From: CATQHB01 sp965262595
Lineage (GTDB): Bacteria; Chloroflexota; Dehalococcoidia; Lucifugimonadales; UBA3495
DNA length: 64,000 bases
Direction of reading: 5' to 3'
Assembly (NCBI GenBank): GCA_965262595.1
Contig: OZ253548.1
Coordinates: 310,001 to 374,000 of the forward strand
Part shown: positions 9,495-17,626 of the stretch, in pieces
How the letters are laid out: each line of letters opens with the position of its first letter
How positions within the stretch are numbered: position 1 is the stretch's first letter
Notes under the pieces: model-generated
What the model was told of the DNA's origin: nothing
The model's input: only the letters and a program-made list of their open reading frames with translations
The model's database searches: none
Made by a program: the position numbers and the translations under genes

Positions 9495-11942
9495 TTAGGC
9501 GGCGTGGTCCGTCGCAACCGCCTTAGCGAGGTACAAGCCGGACGCGCCGGTATCCACCGATATGTGATCGCCGGCCTGAAACTCCCCGGAAAGAATCCCT
9601 TTGGACAGGGGGTTTTCCAGGTGCCGTTGAATGGCCCGACGGAGCGGGCGGGCGCCGTACGCCGGGTCGAACCCTTCCCGGGCCAGCCAGGCAATGGCGT
9701 TGTAGGTCAGCTCGAAGGTGATTTCCCGCTCCTCCAGCCGCTGGGCCACGTCCTTCAAGATTAATCCCACGACCTGGCCGATTTGTTCCTGAGTCAACGG
9801 ACGGAAGATGATCGTCTCATCGATCCGGTTCAGGAACTCCGGCTTGAAGGCCCGTTTTAGAGCGTCGTTGACCGAATCTTGGAGGCGGGCATCCTCCATA
9901 CCGGGGTTGTGCTCATCGGTTCTGAAGCCAACGCCGGGGCGACTCCAATGCCCGGTGCCCAGGTTGCTGGTCATAATGATGACCGTGTTCCGAAAGTCAA
10001 CGGTCCGGCCGTGTCCGTCGGTCAAACGGCCATCCTCCAGAATCTGGAGCAAGATGTTGAACACGTCGGGATGGGCCTTCTCAATTTCGTCAAAGAGAAT
10101 CACCCGATAGGGCCGTCGCCGTACGGCTTCAGTAAGCTGCCCACCCTCGTCGTACCCGATATAACCCGGAGGAGCGCCAATAAGCCGGGAAACAGTGTGC
10201 TTCTCCAGATATTCGGACATGTCAATCCGCACCATGTTGCTTTCGTCGTCAAAGAGAAACTCGGCCAAGGCCTTGGACAATTCAGTCTTGCCCACACCGG
10301 TCGGTCCCAGAAAGATAAAGCTGCCAATCGGACGGCGCGGATTGCTAAGACCGGAGCGGGACCGGCGGATCGCTTCGGAGACGGCGGCCACCGCCTCATC
10401 CTGGCCGATAAGCCGCTCGTGTAACGCCTCTTCCATGTGCACCAGCCTTTCGGCTTCCTGTTCCAGCAAGCGGCCGGTGGGAATGCCGGTCCAACTGGAT
10501 ACCAATTCCGCAATGTCCTTCTCGTCAACTACCATGTCTATTTTGTGGCCTTGCCGAAGTTGGGCCCGTTGTGCCTCGAACTCCTCCTCCAAACGGAGCC
10601 GCTCGGTCCGAAGTTGGGCCGCTTGTTCATATTCCGAGCATTGGGCGTGAGCCTCCTCCCGGTCAGCCAGTTGGCGTATTCGGGTGTCCAGGGCCTGCAA
10701 GTCGCTGGGCAGGCTTTCCGCATCAATTCGCAGCTTGCTTGCCGCCTCATCAATGAAGTCTATGGCCTTGTCCGGCAGCTGCCGGTAGGTAATGTACCGG
10801 TCGCTGAGGCGGGCCGCCGCCACCAGGGCCGAATCGTCAATCTTAACCTTGTGGTGTGCTTCATACCGGGGGCGTAAAGACTCCAGTATTTGGACCGTTT
10901 CCGCCACGCTGGGCTCTTCCAGGTAAACCGGCTGGAAGCGGCGTTCCAGGGCGGCGTCCTTTTCGATATGGCGGCGGTACTCGTCGGCCGTAGTCGCTCC
11001 GATGCACTGAAGCTCTCCCCGGGCCAGGGCCGGCTTCAGCAGGTTGCTGGCATCAATTCCGCCCTCAGCGGCGCCGGCGCCAACCATGGTATGGATCTCG
11101 TCCAGGAACAGAATTACCTCCCCGTGGGCCTGCTTCACCTCGTCCATAACTGCCTTGAGGCGTTCCTCGAATTCGCCGCGGAACTTGGAACCGGCGACCA
11201 AAGCGCCCATATCCAGCGCCAACACCCGCCGGCCCTTCAGCGAATCGGGTACATCTCCGGAGGCCACCCGTTCGGCCAGCCCTTCGGCAATGGCGGTCTT
11301 GCCCACTCCGGCCTCTCCGATGATAACCGGGTTGTTCTTCTTGCGGCGGGTCAACGTCTGCATCACCCGCCGGATTTCCGCGTCCCGGCCAATTACCGGG
11401 TCCAGTTTGCCTTCAGCGGCCATCCTGGTGAGGTCTATGCTGTACTTTTCCAACGCTCGGTAGCGGCTTTCCGCCCGGCGGTCATCCACCCGGTGGCTGC
11501 CCCGGATAGTGGTCAAGGCTTGGTAAACCTGCTCTTGGTCGATGCCAAATTCCTGGCTGACCTTTGCTGAATCTCCCTGAGGTTCCCGAATTGCGGCGAT
11601 GAAAAGATGCTCGACGCTAATGTATTCGTCGTTCAGCCGCCGGGACTCTTCCCGCGCCGTTTCCAGGACCCGCTGAGTGCGGGGCGTGGTATGAATCTGG
11701 TTGGCAGGAGGGACTAATTTGGGCGACGCCTCGAGAAGCTGATGCAGCCGCGCCTTCACGGCGTCCGTCGAAACTCCTAACTCGCCCAGAATCCGGGCGG
11801 GAACGCCGTCGTCCTCGGACAGCAAGGCCAACAAAATGTGCTCCACGTCCCATTGGCTATGCCGATAACGCTGCACCAATTCCTGGGAAGTTTGCAACGC
11901 ATGTTGTGCTTGTTCGGTAAAATCCTCTGATCTTAGTACCAT
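9495..11942 (-). CDS. clpC: ATP-dependent Clp protease ATPase subunit, ClpC-type
   Basis: An 815-residue Hsp100 unfoldase. It has two Clp_N repeats (residues 1-145), a first AAA+ module (Walker A GEAGVGKT near 208, Walker B FLDEIH), a short middle domain with a UVR-like motif (EYEQAAQLR), and a second AAA+ module (GPTGVGKT near 544, LFDEIEKA) with a C-terminal D2-small domain. The short middle domain and the VGF tripeptide in the expected ClpP-docking loop favour ClpC over ClpB, whose middle domain is much longer, so it probably feeds substrates to ClpP; clpP is not in the window. ATG has AGGAGA upstream. It lies 177 bases downstream of hspR on the same strand, which places it in the HspR regulon. 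Confidence 0.9.
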   Translation of the reverse strand: MVLRSEDFTEQAQHALQTSQELVQRYRHSQWDVEHILLALLSEDDGVPARILGELGVSTDAVKARLHQLLEASPKLVPPANQIHTTPRTQRVLETAREESRRLNDEYISVEHLFIAAIREPQGDSAKVSQEFGIDQEQVYQALTTIRGSHRVDDRRAESRYRALEKYSIDLTRMAAEGKLDPVIGRDAEIRRVMQTLTRRKKNNPVIIGEAGVGKTAIAEGLAERVASGDVPDSLKGRRVLALDMGALVAGSKFRGEFEERLKAVMDEVKQAHGEVILFLDEIHTMVGAGAAEGGIDASNLLKPALARGELQCIGATTADEYRRHIEKDAALERRFQPVYLEEPSVAETVQILESLRPRYEAHHKVKIDDSALVAAARLSDRYITYRQLPDKAIDFIDEAASKLRIDAESLPSDLQALDTRIRQLADREEAHAQCSEYEQAAQLRTERLRLEEEFEAQRAQLRQGHKIDMVVDEKDIAELVSSWTGIPTGRLLEQEAERLVHMEEALHERLIGQDEAVAAVSEAIRRSRSGLSNPRRPIGSFIFLGPTGVGKTELSKALAEFLFDDESNMVRIDMSEYLEKHTVSRLIGAPPGYIGYDEGGQLTEAVRRRPYRVILFDEIEKAHPDVFNILLQILEDGRLTDGHGRTVDFRNTVIIMTSNLGTGHWSRPGVGFRTDEHNPGMEDARLQDSVNDALKRAFKPEFLNRIDETIIFRPLTQEQIGQVVGLILKDVAQRLEEREITFELTYNAIAWLAREGFDPAYGARPLRRAIQRHLENPLSKGILSGEFQAGDHISVDTGASGLYLAKAVATDHAA

Positions 11943-12052
11943 CGTTGTCTCCTGTATTCCGGTAGTAAAGATTGGTTCCGGAAAAAAACCGGAACGGAGT
12001 AATGCATTGAATCGCTATTATCTAACCGTCTATTTCCCTTATTGTACTTATT

Positions 12053-12081
12053 CAAGTGTTTGGTTAACCTTGGTCAACTTG
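12053..12081. promoter_or_regulatory. Possible HspR half-sites upstream of clpC
   Basis: The hspR-clpC gap holds CAAGT (12053-12057) and ACTTG (12077-12081) as an inverted pair, resembling the arms of the HAIR operator but with a spacing longer than the classical site. TTGACC on the minus strand (12077-12072) could be a -35 box. Read as a weak candidate for an extra clpC promoter under HspR control. Confidence 0.3.
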
Positions 12082-12119
12082 GGTTTCCCGTCTGCCGATC
12101 CGCCGGTGGGATTCGGGTC

Positions 12120-12443
12120 TTATGGCCGGAGTTGGCTTAACTGTTGCACCCGCTCGGAAAGGGATTTGACCTTCAGCTCCAGCTCGTCAATGCGCGCCAT
12201 CAGCTTCAGGGCCACTTCCGCCCCCGCCAGGTTAACGCCCATATCCTCGGTAAAAGTCTTAATTCGTCTTAATCGCTCGATATCGGCCGGCGAGTAAAGT
12301 CGCTGCCGCCCCATCGTGCGGGAAGGCCAGATTAGGCCTACTCGCTCATAATAGCGCAGGGTCTGGGCGTGTACTCCCACCATGCGGGCGGCGATGCTGA
12401 TTACAAAACAAGGCTCTTCAGTATGTTCCCTCGGAAATGTCAT
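12120..12443 (-). CDS. hspR: HspR-like MerR-family heat-shock repressor
   Basis: A 107-residue DNA-binding regulator of the MerR superfamily. The N-terminal winged HTH reads VISIAARMVGVHAQTLRYYE, followed by the wing (GRQRLYSPADIERLRRI) and a C-terminal coiled coil for dimerisation. The family represses dnaK/dnaJ/clp operons at HAIR sites with DnaK as co-repressor. The gene follows dnaJ with a 2-base gap, and its Shine-Dalgarno GGAGAG lies inside the end of dnaJ. The arrangement dnaJ-hspR-clpC matches actinobacterial and Chloroflexota heat-shock operons. There is no effector Cys cluster as in metal-sensing MerR proteins, which supports the HspR call. Confidence 0.87.
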   Translation of the reverse strand: MTFPREHTEEPCFVISIAARMVGVHAQTLRYYERVGLIWPSRTMGRQRLYSPADIERLRRIKTFTEDMGVNLAGAEVALKLMARIDELELKVKSLSERVQQLSQLRP

Positions 12444-12445
12444 AA

Positions 12446-13348
12446 CTACTCTCCCTTGACCAACCGCAATTCCTTAAGTCTTATGAACAGGTCCTTTTCT
12501 TCCGCCGTAAGGTCGGTGGGCAGCATCGCTTTGGCCGTGGCGAAGAGGCTGCCCCTGGAATCGGCTCGGTTCAGTTCCGGCAGACCCTGACCGGCAAGGC
12601 GAAATCGTCGGCCGTTCTGTGTTTCGGGCGGTACGGTCAGAGCCACCTGGCCGGTCAGGGTTTGGACCGTAACCTCCGCCCCCAGCGCCAGATCCTCCAC
12701 CGGAACATCTACCTCGGTGTACAGGTCTTTACCCTTGCGCTCGAACCGGGGGTGAGGCATGACGGTCACCGTAAGGTAAAAGTCTCCTTCCCGACCTCCG
12801 CCGTCTGGGATATGGACCCGGGAGCCATTGTCCACGCCCGGCGGAATCTTCACTTCCAGACGGCGCCCCTCAGGAAGGGTTATCAGCCGGGTAGCGCCCT
12901 CGGCGGCCTCCAGCAGGGTAATTTCCACCGGATACTGCGCAGGCGGACGTCGGCGCGCCCGCCGGTCCGGACCCAAATTATCGAAAATCCGGTCGAAGAG
13001 GCCGCCGGAACCCAGGTCGTCAGCGTCGAATCCGGTGTTTGACGGATTGAAGTCCTGGGTGGTGTAGAATCCGGAGCCGCCAAAGCCGCGTCTGTTTCTC
13101 GCGTTTTCTTGCTCTATTTGGTCGGCGTGCGTCCACCGGTCGCCGTATTTGTCGTACTTGCGCCGGGAATCTGCGTCGGATAAGACGCCATGGGCTTCGT
13201 TTACTTCCTTGAATTTTTCCTCGGCGCCGGAATTACCCGGATTAACGTCAGGATGATATTGACGGGCCAGCTTGCGGTAGGCCTGCCGGATATCTTTATC
13301 CGTGGCGCTTCGGGCCACTCCGAGGACGTCGTAATAATCAGTAGGCAT
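12446..13348 (-). CDS. dnaJ: DnaJ-class co-chaperone (CbpA-type, no zinc finger)
   Basis: A 300-residue Hsp40. The J domain occupies residues 1-70 with the HPD tripeptide (YHPDVNPG) that stimulates DnaK ATPase. A Gly/Phe-containing linker follows (GFGGSGFY), then the two beta-sandwich substrate domains (EITLLEAAEGATRLI..., VEDLALGAEVTVQTL...). The CxxCxGxG zinc finger of DnaJ itself is absent, so the protein is of the DnaJ2/CbpA class. Stop TAG is 2 bases before hspR. It is transcribed divergently from hsp20, and the shared 200-base AT-rich intergenic region carries the heat-shock control sites. dnaK and grpE are not in the window. Confidence 0.9.
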   Translation of the reverse strand: MPTDYYDVLGVARSATDKDIRQAYRKLARQYHPDVNPGNSGAEEKFKEVNEAHGVLSDADSRRKYDKYGDRWTHADQIEQENARNRRGFGGSGFYTTQDFNPSNTGFDADDLGSGGLFDRIFDNLGPDRRARRRPPAQYPVEITLLEAAEGATRLITLPEGRRLEVKIPPGVDNGSRVHIPDGGGREGDFYLTVTVMPHPRFERKGKDLYTEVDVPVEDLALGAEVTVQTLTGQVALTVPPETQNGRRFRLAGQGLPELNRADSRGSLFATAKAMLPTDLTAEEKDLFIRLKELRLVKGE

Positions 13349-13445
13349 TTACAAGAACCCCAGTTAAACTAAAAGGTAATTACAAAATAAATTGTAAGTT
13401 GTTTGAGTTAAAAAGTAAATAACATGAATAGGAACAATTAAACTA

Positions 13446-13475
13446 CTTGACAATAAAGACTCAAGTATATAGAAT
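13446..13475 (+). promoter_or_regulatory. hsp20 promoter overlapped by a HAIR-like operator
   Basis: TTGACA (13447-13452) and TAGAAT (13470-13475) with a 17-bp spacer form a good sigma-70 promoter for hsp20. The -35 box and most of the spacer lie inside CTTGA...TCAAG (13446-13465), an inverted repeat close to the HspR operator consensus CTTGAGT-N7-ACTCAAG but one base shorter in the middle; the right arm ACTCAAG is a full match. Bound repressor would block polymerase directly. The site may also serve the divergent dnaJ-hspR transcript. Confidence 0.6.
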
Positions 13476-13482
13476 TGGAAAT

Positions 13483-13517
13483 ACCAAGTTGATACAGATG
13501 ATATCAAGTTACTTGGT
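13483..13517. promoter_or_regulatory. Second inverted repeat in the hsp20 leader
   Basis: ACCAAGT (13483-13489) and ACTTGGT (13511-13517) form an outer inverted repeat, and CAAGT-T-ACTTG (13505-13515) a perfect inner one. The half-sites resemble those in the promoter, so this could be a second repressor site downstream of the transcription start or an RNA hairpin ahead of the ribosome binding site at 13536-13543. Confidence 0.35.
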
Positions 13518-13550
13518 CAATAACAATAGCAATATGGAGGAGGATTTACT

Positions 13551-14024
13551 ATGGTTATGCGACGTTGGTACCCATTCAACGAGTTGCGTCGGATGCAGCA
13601 TAATATGGACCATGTTCGGCGGGGGTTTGCGACGGTTGGCGTTAGCCGCGAGCGGGATAACTGGGCCATTCCTCTGGACGTAGTTCAGGAGGATGATAAG
13701 GTAGTCGTCCAGGCTTCGTTGCCTGGAGTCAACCCGGAAGACATTGACGTATCTATCGAGAATGATGTTCTGATTATTCGCGGTGAAACCAGTGAAGAGC
13801 GAGAAGGCCGGGAAGGCAACTACATGATACAGGAGCGCCATAACGGGTCGTTTCGCCGTTCCCTGCGCCTGCCCGATACCCTGGATACGGAAAAGGTAGA
13901 GCTACATTACGCCAACGGTGTGCTCACCATGGTTTTCCACAAGCTGGAATTGAAGCAGGCCCGTCAGTTCAAAGTTCCCGTAGGAGCTGCTTCCGAAGGC
14001 GACAACGGTTCCGCTACGGCCTAG
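13551..14024 (+). CDS. Small heat-shock protein, Hsp20/alpha-crystallin family
   Basis: A 157-residue ATP-independent holdase. The alpha-crystallin domain spans about residues 40-145: WAIPLDVVQEDDKVVVQASLPGV at its start, the GSFRRSLRLP strand, and the conserved ANGVLTMVF motif (A-x-x-x-G-V-L family signature). The C-terminal tail ends in an acidic flexible stretch. A very strong Shine-Dalgarno GGAGGAGG (13536-13543) precedes the ATG at 13551; a second ATG lies two codons in. It stands alone behind an HspR-type promoter and ahead of a hairpin terminator. Confidence 0.93.
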   Translation: MVMRRWYPFNELRRMQHNMDHVRRGFATVGVSRERDNWAIPLDVVQEDDKVVVQASLPGVNPEDIDVSIENDVLIIRGETSEEREGREGNYMIQERHNGSFRRSLRLPDTLDTEKVELHYANGVLTMVFHKLELKQARQFKVPVGAASEGDNGSATA

Positions 14025-14090
14025 TCTTGCGATGGTTCATTTGCGGTAACATACCGCACTACCTCTAAGGCCGACTTTGGCACAATACGG

Positions 14091-14119
14091 GAGGGAGCAG
14101 TAAATGCTCCCTCTCATTT
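14091..14119 (+). terminator. Likely terminator after hsp20
   Basis: GAGGGAGCA (14091-14099) pairs perfectly with TGCTCCCTC (14105-14113) around a 5-base loop, followed by a T-rich but interrupted tract. A smaller hairpin (TGCGGTA/TACCGCA, 14042-14058) lies just upstream. Confidence 0.6.
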
Positions 14120-14263
14120 CTTGGTTAAGGCGGCGCTATCCAGGAGACGCCCCTCCCAGCGTCTTTGGCGCCGAATGAGCCTTCTTGAAAAATGGTAAGG
14201 AGGCTGAATAAACGAGAACCGAAAATAGGCAGCGAGCAAACGCCTGTTGCCGGGGGTGGGTGC

Positions 14264-14292
14264 TTGAGAGTTTTGCCGGAAGGTGCTAAAAT
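14264..14292 (+). promoter_or_regulatory. Candidate promoter of tRNA-Asn
   Basis: TTGAGA (14264-14269), a 17-bp spacer and TAAAAT (14287-14292). It lies about 60 bases before the tRNA, a plausible distance for a tRNA 5' leader. Confidence 0.5.
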
Positions 14293-14359
14293 CCATTAGG
14301 TTGTTCGGGTCTCACCCCGGCAATGGCACGGCTCAATACCGCCTCAACAACTTTTACCT

Positions 14360-14434
14360 TCCCGAGTAGCTCAGCGGTAGAGCGGGCGGCTGTTAACCGC
14401 TAGGTCGCAGGTTCGAATCCTGCCTCGGGAGCCA
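14360..14434 (+). tRNA. tRNA-Asn (GTT)
   Basis: A complete cloverleaf. Acceptor stem TCCCGAG/CTCGGGA, D arm GCTC...GAGC, anticodon stem GGCGG/CCGCT around the loop CTGTTAA (anticodon GTT), T arm with TTCGAAT, discriminator G and an encoded CCA at 14432-14434. The accessory region with IS fragments begins directly after it, as is common for tRNA-adjacent insertion hot spots, but I see no duplicated tRNA 3' end to define an integrated element. Confidence 0.95.
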
Positions 14435-14714
14435 CACATACGAAAACGGACTCCGGGGCTGTCAAGAATCGGATGTCTGTACCAGCGGTTGCCCAAGGTC
14501 CTCGATTCCTACTGCCAGTACCACCGCATCGAAGGCCACACCATGGCTGCCGTTTCTTACTATCGCCGGCAGGGCGAGCCATTCATTAAATGATGCGAAC
14601 CCCGCAGGGATCACCATGCTGGACAAAATCAATATCCTAGTCCTGTGGTTCGGTTCGGCATTCTGACACTTCCCCCTGAAACTGTACCAGTAGTAGTGAG
14701 AGTTCTCCGGTAGA

Positions 14715-14819
14715 ATGAAGAGGACGGAGGACTGCAAAAGGAAGGGCAAGAGATTCACCGAGGAACAGATCAACCGGGTACTCAAGGAGGCCGAGAGCGG
14801 GCTGACTGTCCCCGAGACC
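14715..14819 (+). pseudogene. IS3-family OrfA fragment (5' end)
   Basis: The frame reads KRKGKRFTEEQINRVLKEAE followed by SGLTVPET, the N-terminal helix-turn-helix of IS3-group OrfA. Homology stops after about 35 codons, where sequence of an oppositely oriented IS5 fragment begins, so the gene was cut by a later insertion or deletion. No functional transposase can be made from it. Confidence 0.75.
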
Positions 14820-14824
14820 CGGAA

Positions 14825-14988
14825 TAGGACCTGCGTCCCTTCCCAGCGTTGGGATAGTGGGGGAGGATCCCCGCTTCCAGCCTGGACCAGGGCGCCAAGG
14901 CATCCGGCCGCTCCGGAAACTACTCCCGGCGGGTCTTGTGCCGCTTGTGCTGGTAGTCCAGGTCGGCAAAGCTGGGCTGATTGAGCAT
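14825..14988 (-). pseudogene. IS5-family transposase fragment (N-terminus)
   Basis: On the minus strand the frame starts MLNQPSFADLDYQHKRHKTR and continues with PWSRLEAGILPHYPNAGKGR, typical of the N-terminus of IS5-group (IS1182/IS5-like) transposases. It carries an in-frame TAG at codon 23, and homology ends where the IS3 fragment begins. The coding information is therefore a remnant. Confidence 0.7.
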
Positions 14989-15218
14989 GGGCTATCCTCC
15001 TGGCAACCACTTGTTTGACCCAGTATGCCAAAATCAACCCCACTTTTTCAGATTTTCCTTGGCAACCGCAGTCAAACAGGGCCCCGGTTTCCGTCACCAT
15101 AGCTTGACGTTGGCGAGTCGTACAACTATGCTCAAGTCCACAGAGGCATCCCGTGTTGACTATGCCGCAAGAGCAGCGCGGGCCCCATACCCAACCTGAT
15201 TCGGAAAGGAATTACGAC

Positions 15219-16940
15219 ATGAAAGTGCAGATAATGTCTCCCGCGGCCGACCGGGTGGACTTCAAGGTGCCGCCCGCCCCCAGACTTACGACCTTTGAGG
15301 GCAAGACCATCGGTCTGTACAACAACATGACCGGCGGGGCCGACGTTGCCGTCGACCGCTTCGCCGAGCAGTTGCAGCGCCGGTATCCCAGCGTCAAGTT
15401 CCAGCGCTACGGCGGAGACCTGCGCGAAGGCCGTCCGGTACTTAGCCGGGGCGTCCACATTGACGACGAGGAAGCCGCCCGCATTGCCACCGAGGTTGAT
15501 GCCATGGTGGGCGCGACGGCGCATTGAGGGGGCTGCACGTCGTGGCTTAGCCATGACATGGTTGCCATGGAAAAGGCTGGCATTCCCGCCGTGGCCATCG
15601 CCGCCCAGAGCTTTGCCCGGGCGTGGCAATCCTGCGTGGACGGTTGGGGACAGCCCACCACCGCTTATGTCATCATTCCCCACGCCACCACCGGACAGCA
15701 ACCCGACTTCATTCGCAACATGGTGGACGGGCAGATTGACGCCATAATCCAGGGCCTCACCACCTTCCCGGCGTCCCGCGGGCCGGTCACCGCCCAAAAG
15801 ACCGGCGGCGCCACCGAGGTCTTCACCGTGGAGATGGACGCATCCCCGGATGGGCTGGACGCGGTGAACCGATTCCTGGCCGAACGGGACTGGAGCGACG
15901 GCATTCCGGTCATTCCGCCCACGCCCGAGTTGGTGGAGCGAATGCTGGCCGGCACCGGCAGGAGTCCCCAGGACGTGCTGATGGTGATGGAGCCGGGTTT
16001 CGGGGTCGCCACCGTGGAGAAAGTCGCGATTAACGCCGTGATGGCCGGCTGCCGCCCCGAGCAGTTCCCGGTTCTGCTGGCCGCCATTGACTGCCTGGCC
16101 CAGCCGGAGATGAACCACCGGGATATGCAAGTGTCGGGCCACACCGAGGCCCCGCTGATTCTGGTCAACGGCCCCATCGCCCAGCGCGCTGGCATCAACT
16201 GCGGCACGTCGGCCATGGGTCCCGGCGTGGTCAATAGCGCCAACACCTCCATCGGACGGGCGCTGCGGCTGTGCCTCATCAACATCGGCTACTGCAAGGC
16301 CGGGACCGGCGACCCCAACTTCATCGGCCTGCCCACCAAGTTCGGCATGTGCATCGCCGAGAACGAAGAACTTAGCCCGTGGCAGCCCTACCATGTAGAT
16401 CAGGGTTTCCAGGCCCACGAAAGCGCCGTGACGGTGGTGACCGTTACCGGCCCTGGCGACATCCTGGACTCAGGTTCCAGGAACCACGAGGACACGCTGA
16501 ACAACATCGCTTCGTTGATGTTCTACCCCGGCGCCGGCAGCGGCGGGTGGATACGGGGCTGGCAGTCGGCGCAGGTGGGGCATACCAACCAGCGGGTGTC
16601 TTACCCTGGGCCGTACCATCCCATTGTGCTTAGTCCTTCCCGCGCGGTCATTCTGGCCGAAGCCGGGTACAGCAAGCGGGACGCTCAGGAATGGCTGCAC
16701 GAACATTGCCGGGTGCCGCTGCGGAAGGCCATCGGCAGCCGCGGCGTACCCAAGGACGAGAACGGCAAATGGCTGCATCACCCAGAGTTGCAATCCTTGG
16801 AGAACGACCCGGACGCCACCATTCCGATGCTGGAAAGCCCGGAGCAGTACCTGCTGTTCGTGACCGGCGGCACCACCCACTACGCCAACTTCTTCTACGG
16901 CGCCTACGGCATCGCCACCCGCCCGGTGCAAGAGTTTTAG
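15219..16940 (+). CDS. UGSC-family (seleno)protein with in-frame TGA as probable selenocysteine
   Basis: Two open frames (to 15527 and from 15528) are in the same phase and separated by a single TGA at 15525-15527. Reading the TGA as Sec gives 573 residues with Sec103 in the context AH-U-GGCTSWLSHDM. This is the motif of the UGSC domain family, in which the first position is Sec or Cys and the fourth is Cys. The N-terminal domain (to about residue 190) has the DVAVDRFAEQLQRRYP and EKAGIPAVAIAAQSFA segments of that family. The following roughly 380 residues (from AERDWSDGIPVIPPTPE) are a conserved domain of unknown function often found with it. The ATG at 15219 has GGAAAGGA (15203-15210); an ATG at 15153 is an alternative. 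IS fragments flank the gene on both sides. Function is unknown, probably thiol/selenol redox. A nonsense mutation of a Cys codon is the main alternative. Confidence 0.75.
15528..15557 (+). promoter_or_regulatory. Candidate bacterial SECIS hairpin after the UGSC TGA
   Basis: Directly after the TGA the mRNA can fold as GTCGTGG/CCATGAC (15539-15545 with 15551-15557, one G-U pair) with loop CTTAG, its loop 18 bases from the TGA. An alternative fold pairs GGCT (15531-15534) with AGCC (15549-15552) and CAC with GTG around loop GTC, which places a G first in the loop as in the bacterial SECIS consensus but closer than usual to the TGA. Either could recruit SelB; neither is a perfect consensus match. 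Confidence 0.4.
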
Positions 16941-17075
16941 CCACCGGCGGTTGCTAACTGCCGGGTGTTCCGGTGGGAAAAACGAGCGGGGCGGAGTTGT
17001 AGATCTGAAACAACTCTGCCCCGTTTCCTTTGGCCCCTGTAATCTCTTTTGTTATCTGGTTGACGGAGGGAGGTA

Positions 17076-17251
17076 AGCCCCTGAGTTACCACAGGGCCAA
17101 GGAAGACCTGGACTTGGCTGACTCCCGGGTGATGATCGAGGACTGGCGCACTGACTACAACCGGGATCGGCCCCACAGCTTGTTGGGCTACCTGACCCCA
17201 GCGGAATTCAAGCAGGACACGAACCGGAACCTCTCATTGGCTGTGGCATAA
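17076..17251 (+). pseudogene. IS3-family OrfB fragment (C-terminus)
   Basis: The frame reads RVMIEDWRTDYNRDRPHSLL followed by GYLTPAEF, the C-terminal end of the rve integrase domain of IS3-group OrfB. Everything upstream of the last 55 codons is missing. It lies 130 bases after the UGSC-family gene, and its partner OrfA fragment lies before that gene, so the selenoprotein gene sits between broken halves of IS3-type elements. Confidence 0.75.
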
Positions 17252-17279
17252 CTTTTGGGGGATGGTCACAACCACCCAC

Positions 17280-17522
17280 TCAAAAGTTTGTAGTACAGTA
17301 CCGCACGGCCCACTGTTCCAGATGCTTGAAAGTCAATTGGGGACCGTTATCCACTCTGACTGCCCTGAGGAACCGGTGCTGTTGCATCAGCCGCTGCAGG
17401 ACCTCCACCACACCCTCTCGCCGGATGCTGGCTGCCACCTTGACGGCCAGAATGTCACGGCTATAGCTATTCAGCATCGCTAAGGATACTCTGAATAAAT
17501 CATTAAACGCCAGCGCCTTCAC
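17280..17522 (-). pseudogene. IS3-family integrase-core fragment, opposite orientation
   Basis: On the minus strand an 80-codon frame matches the middle of an IS3-type rve domain: LNSYSRDILAVKVAASIRRE (normally ..EYSRECL..), then EVLQRLMQQH and RAVRVDNGPQLTFKHLEQWA. The second catalytic Asp (DNGP) is present, but the usual Glu two positions later (DNGPEF) is Gln. Both ends are truncated. It faces the OrfB fragment at 17076-17251, so the two come from different insertions or a rearrangement. Confidence 0.65.
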
Positions 17523-17556
17523 CCGGTCGTTCCTGCGAAGGCAGGAACGACCGGGT
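17521..17556. repeat. Perfect 16-bp inverted repeat (hairpin)
   Basis: ACCCGGTCGTTCCTGC and its exact complement enclose GAAG. The right arm contains CAGGAACGA, the same core as the tandem repeat unit that follows, which suggests that the array grew by slippage from the palindrome arm. Confidence 0.85.
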
Positions 17557-17626
17557 CAGGAACGATGGGTCAGGAACGATGGGTCAGGAACGATGGGTCA
17601 GGAACGATGGGTCAGGAACGATGGGT
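17557..17626. repeat. Tandem array: 5 x 14 bp
   Basis: Five identical head-to-tail copies of CAGGAACGATGGGT occupy exactly 70 bases. A 14-bp period is not a multiple of three, and the array lies outside genes, between the IS3 fragments and the end of the MFS gene. Confidence 0.95.

Noticed and set aside
14462..15100. 212-codon minus-strand frame after tRNA-Asn
   Set aside because: It runs across two different IS fragments in other phases and has no coherent family features.
15132..16418. 428-codon open frame on the minus strand opposite the UGSC gene
   Set aside because: His/Gly-rich composition with no family motif; it is the antisense shadow of a high-GC coding strand, and the + strand carries the UGSC motif and a ribosome site.
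14360..17522. Integrated phage or ICE at tRNA-Asn
   Set aside because: No integrase, no duplicated tRNA 3' end and no structural or conjugation genes; only IS fragments.
17557..17626. CRISPR array
   Set aside because: The 14-bp copies are directly abutting with no spacers, and no cas genes are present in the window.
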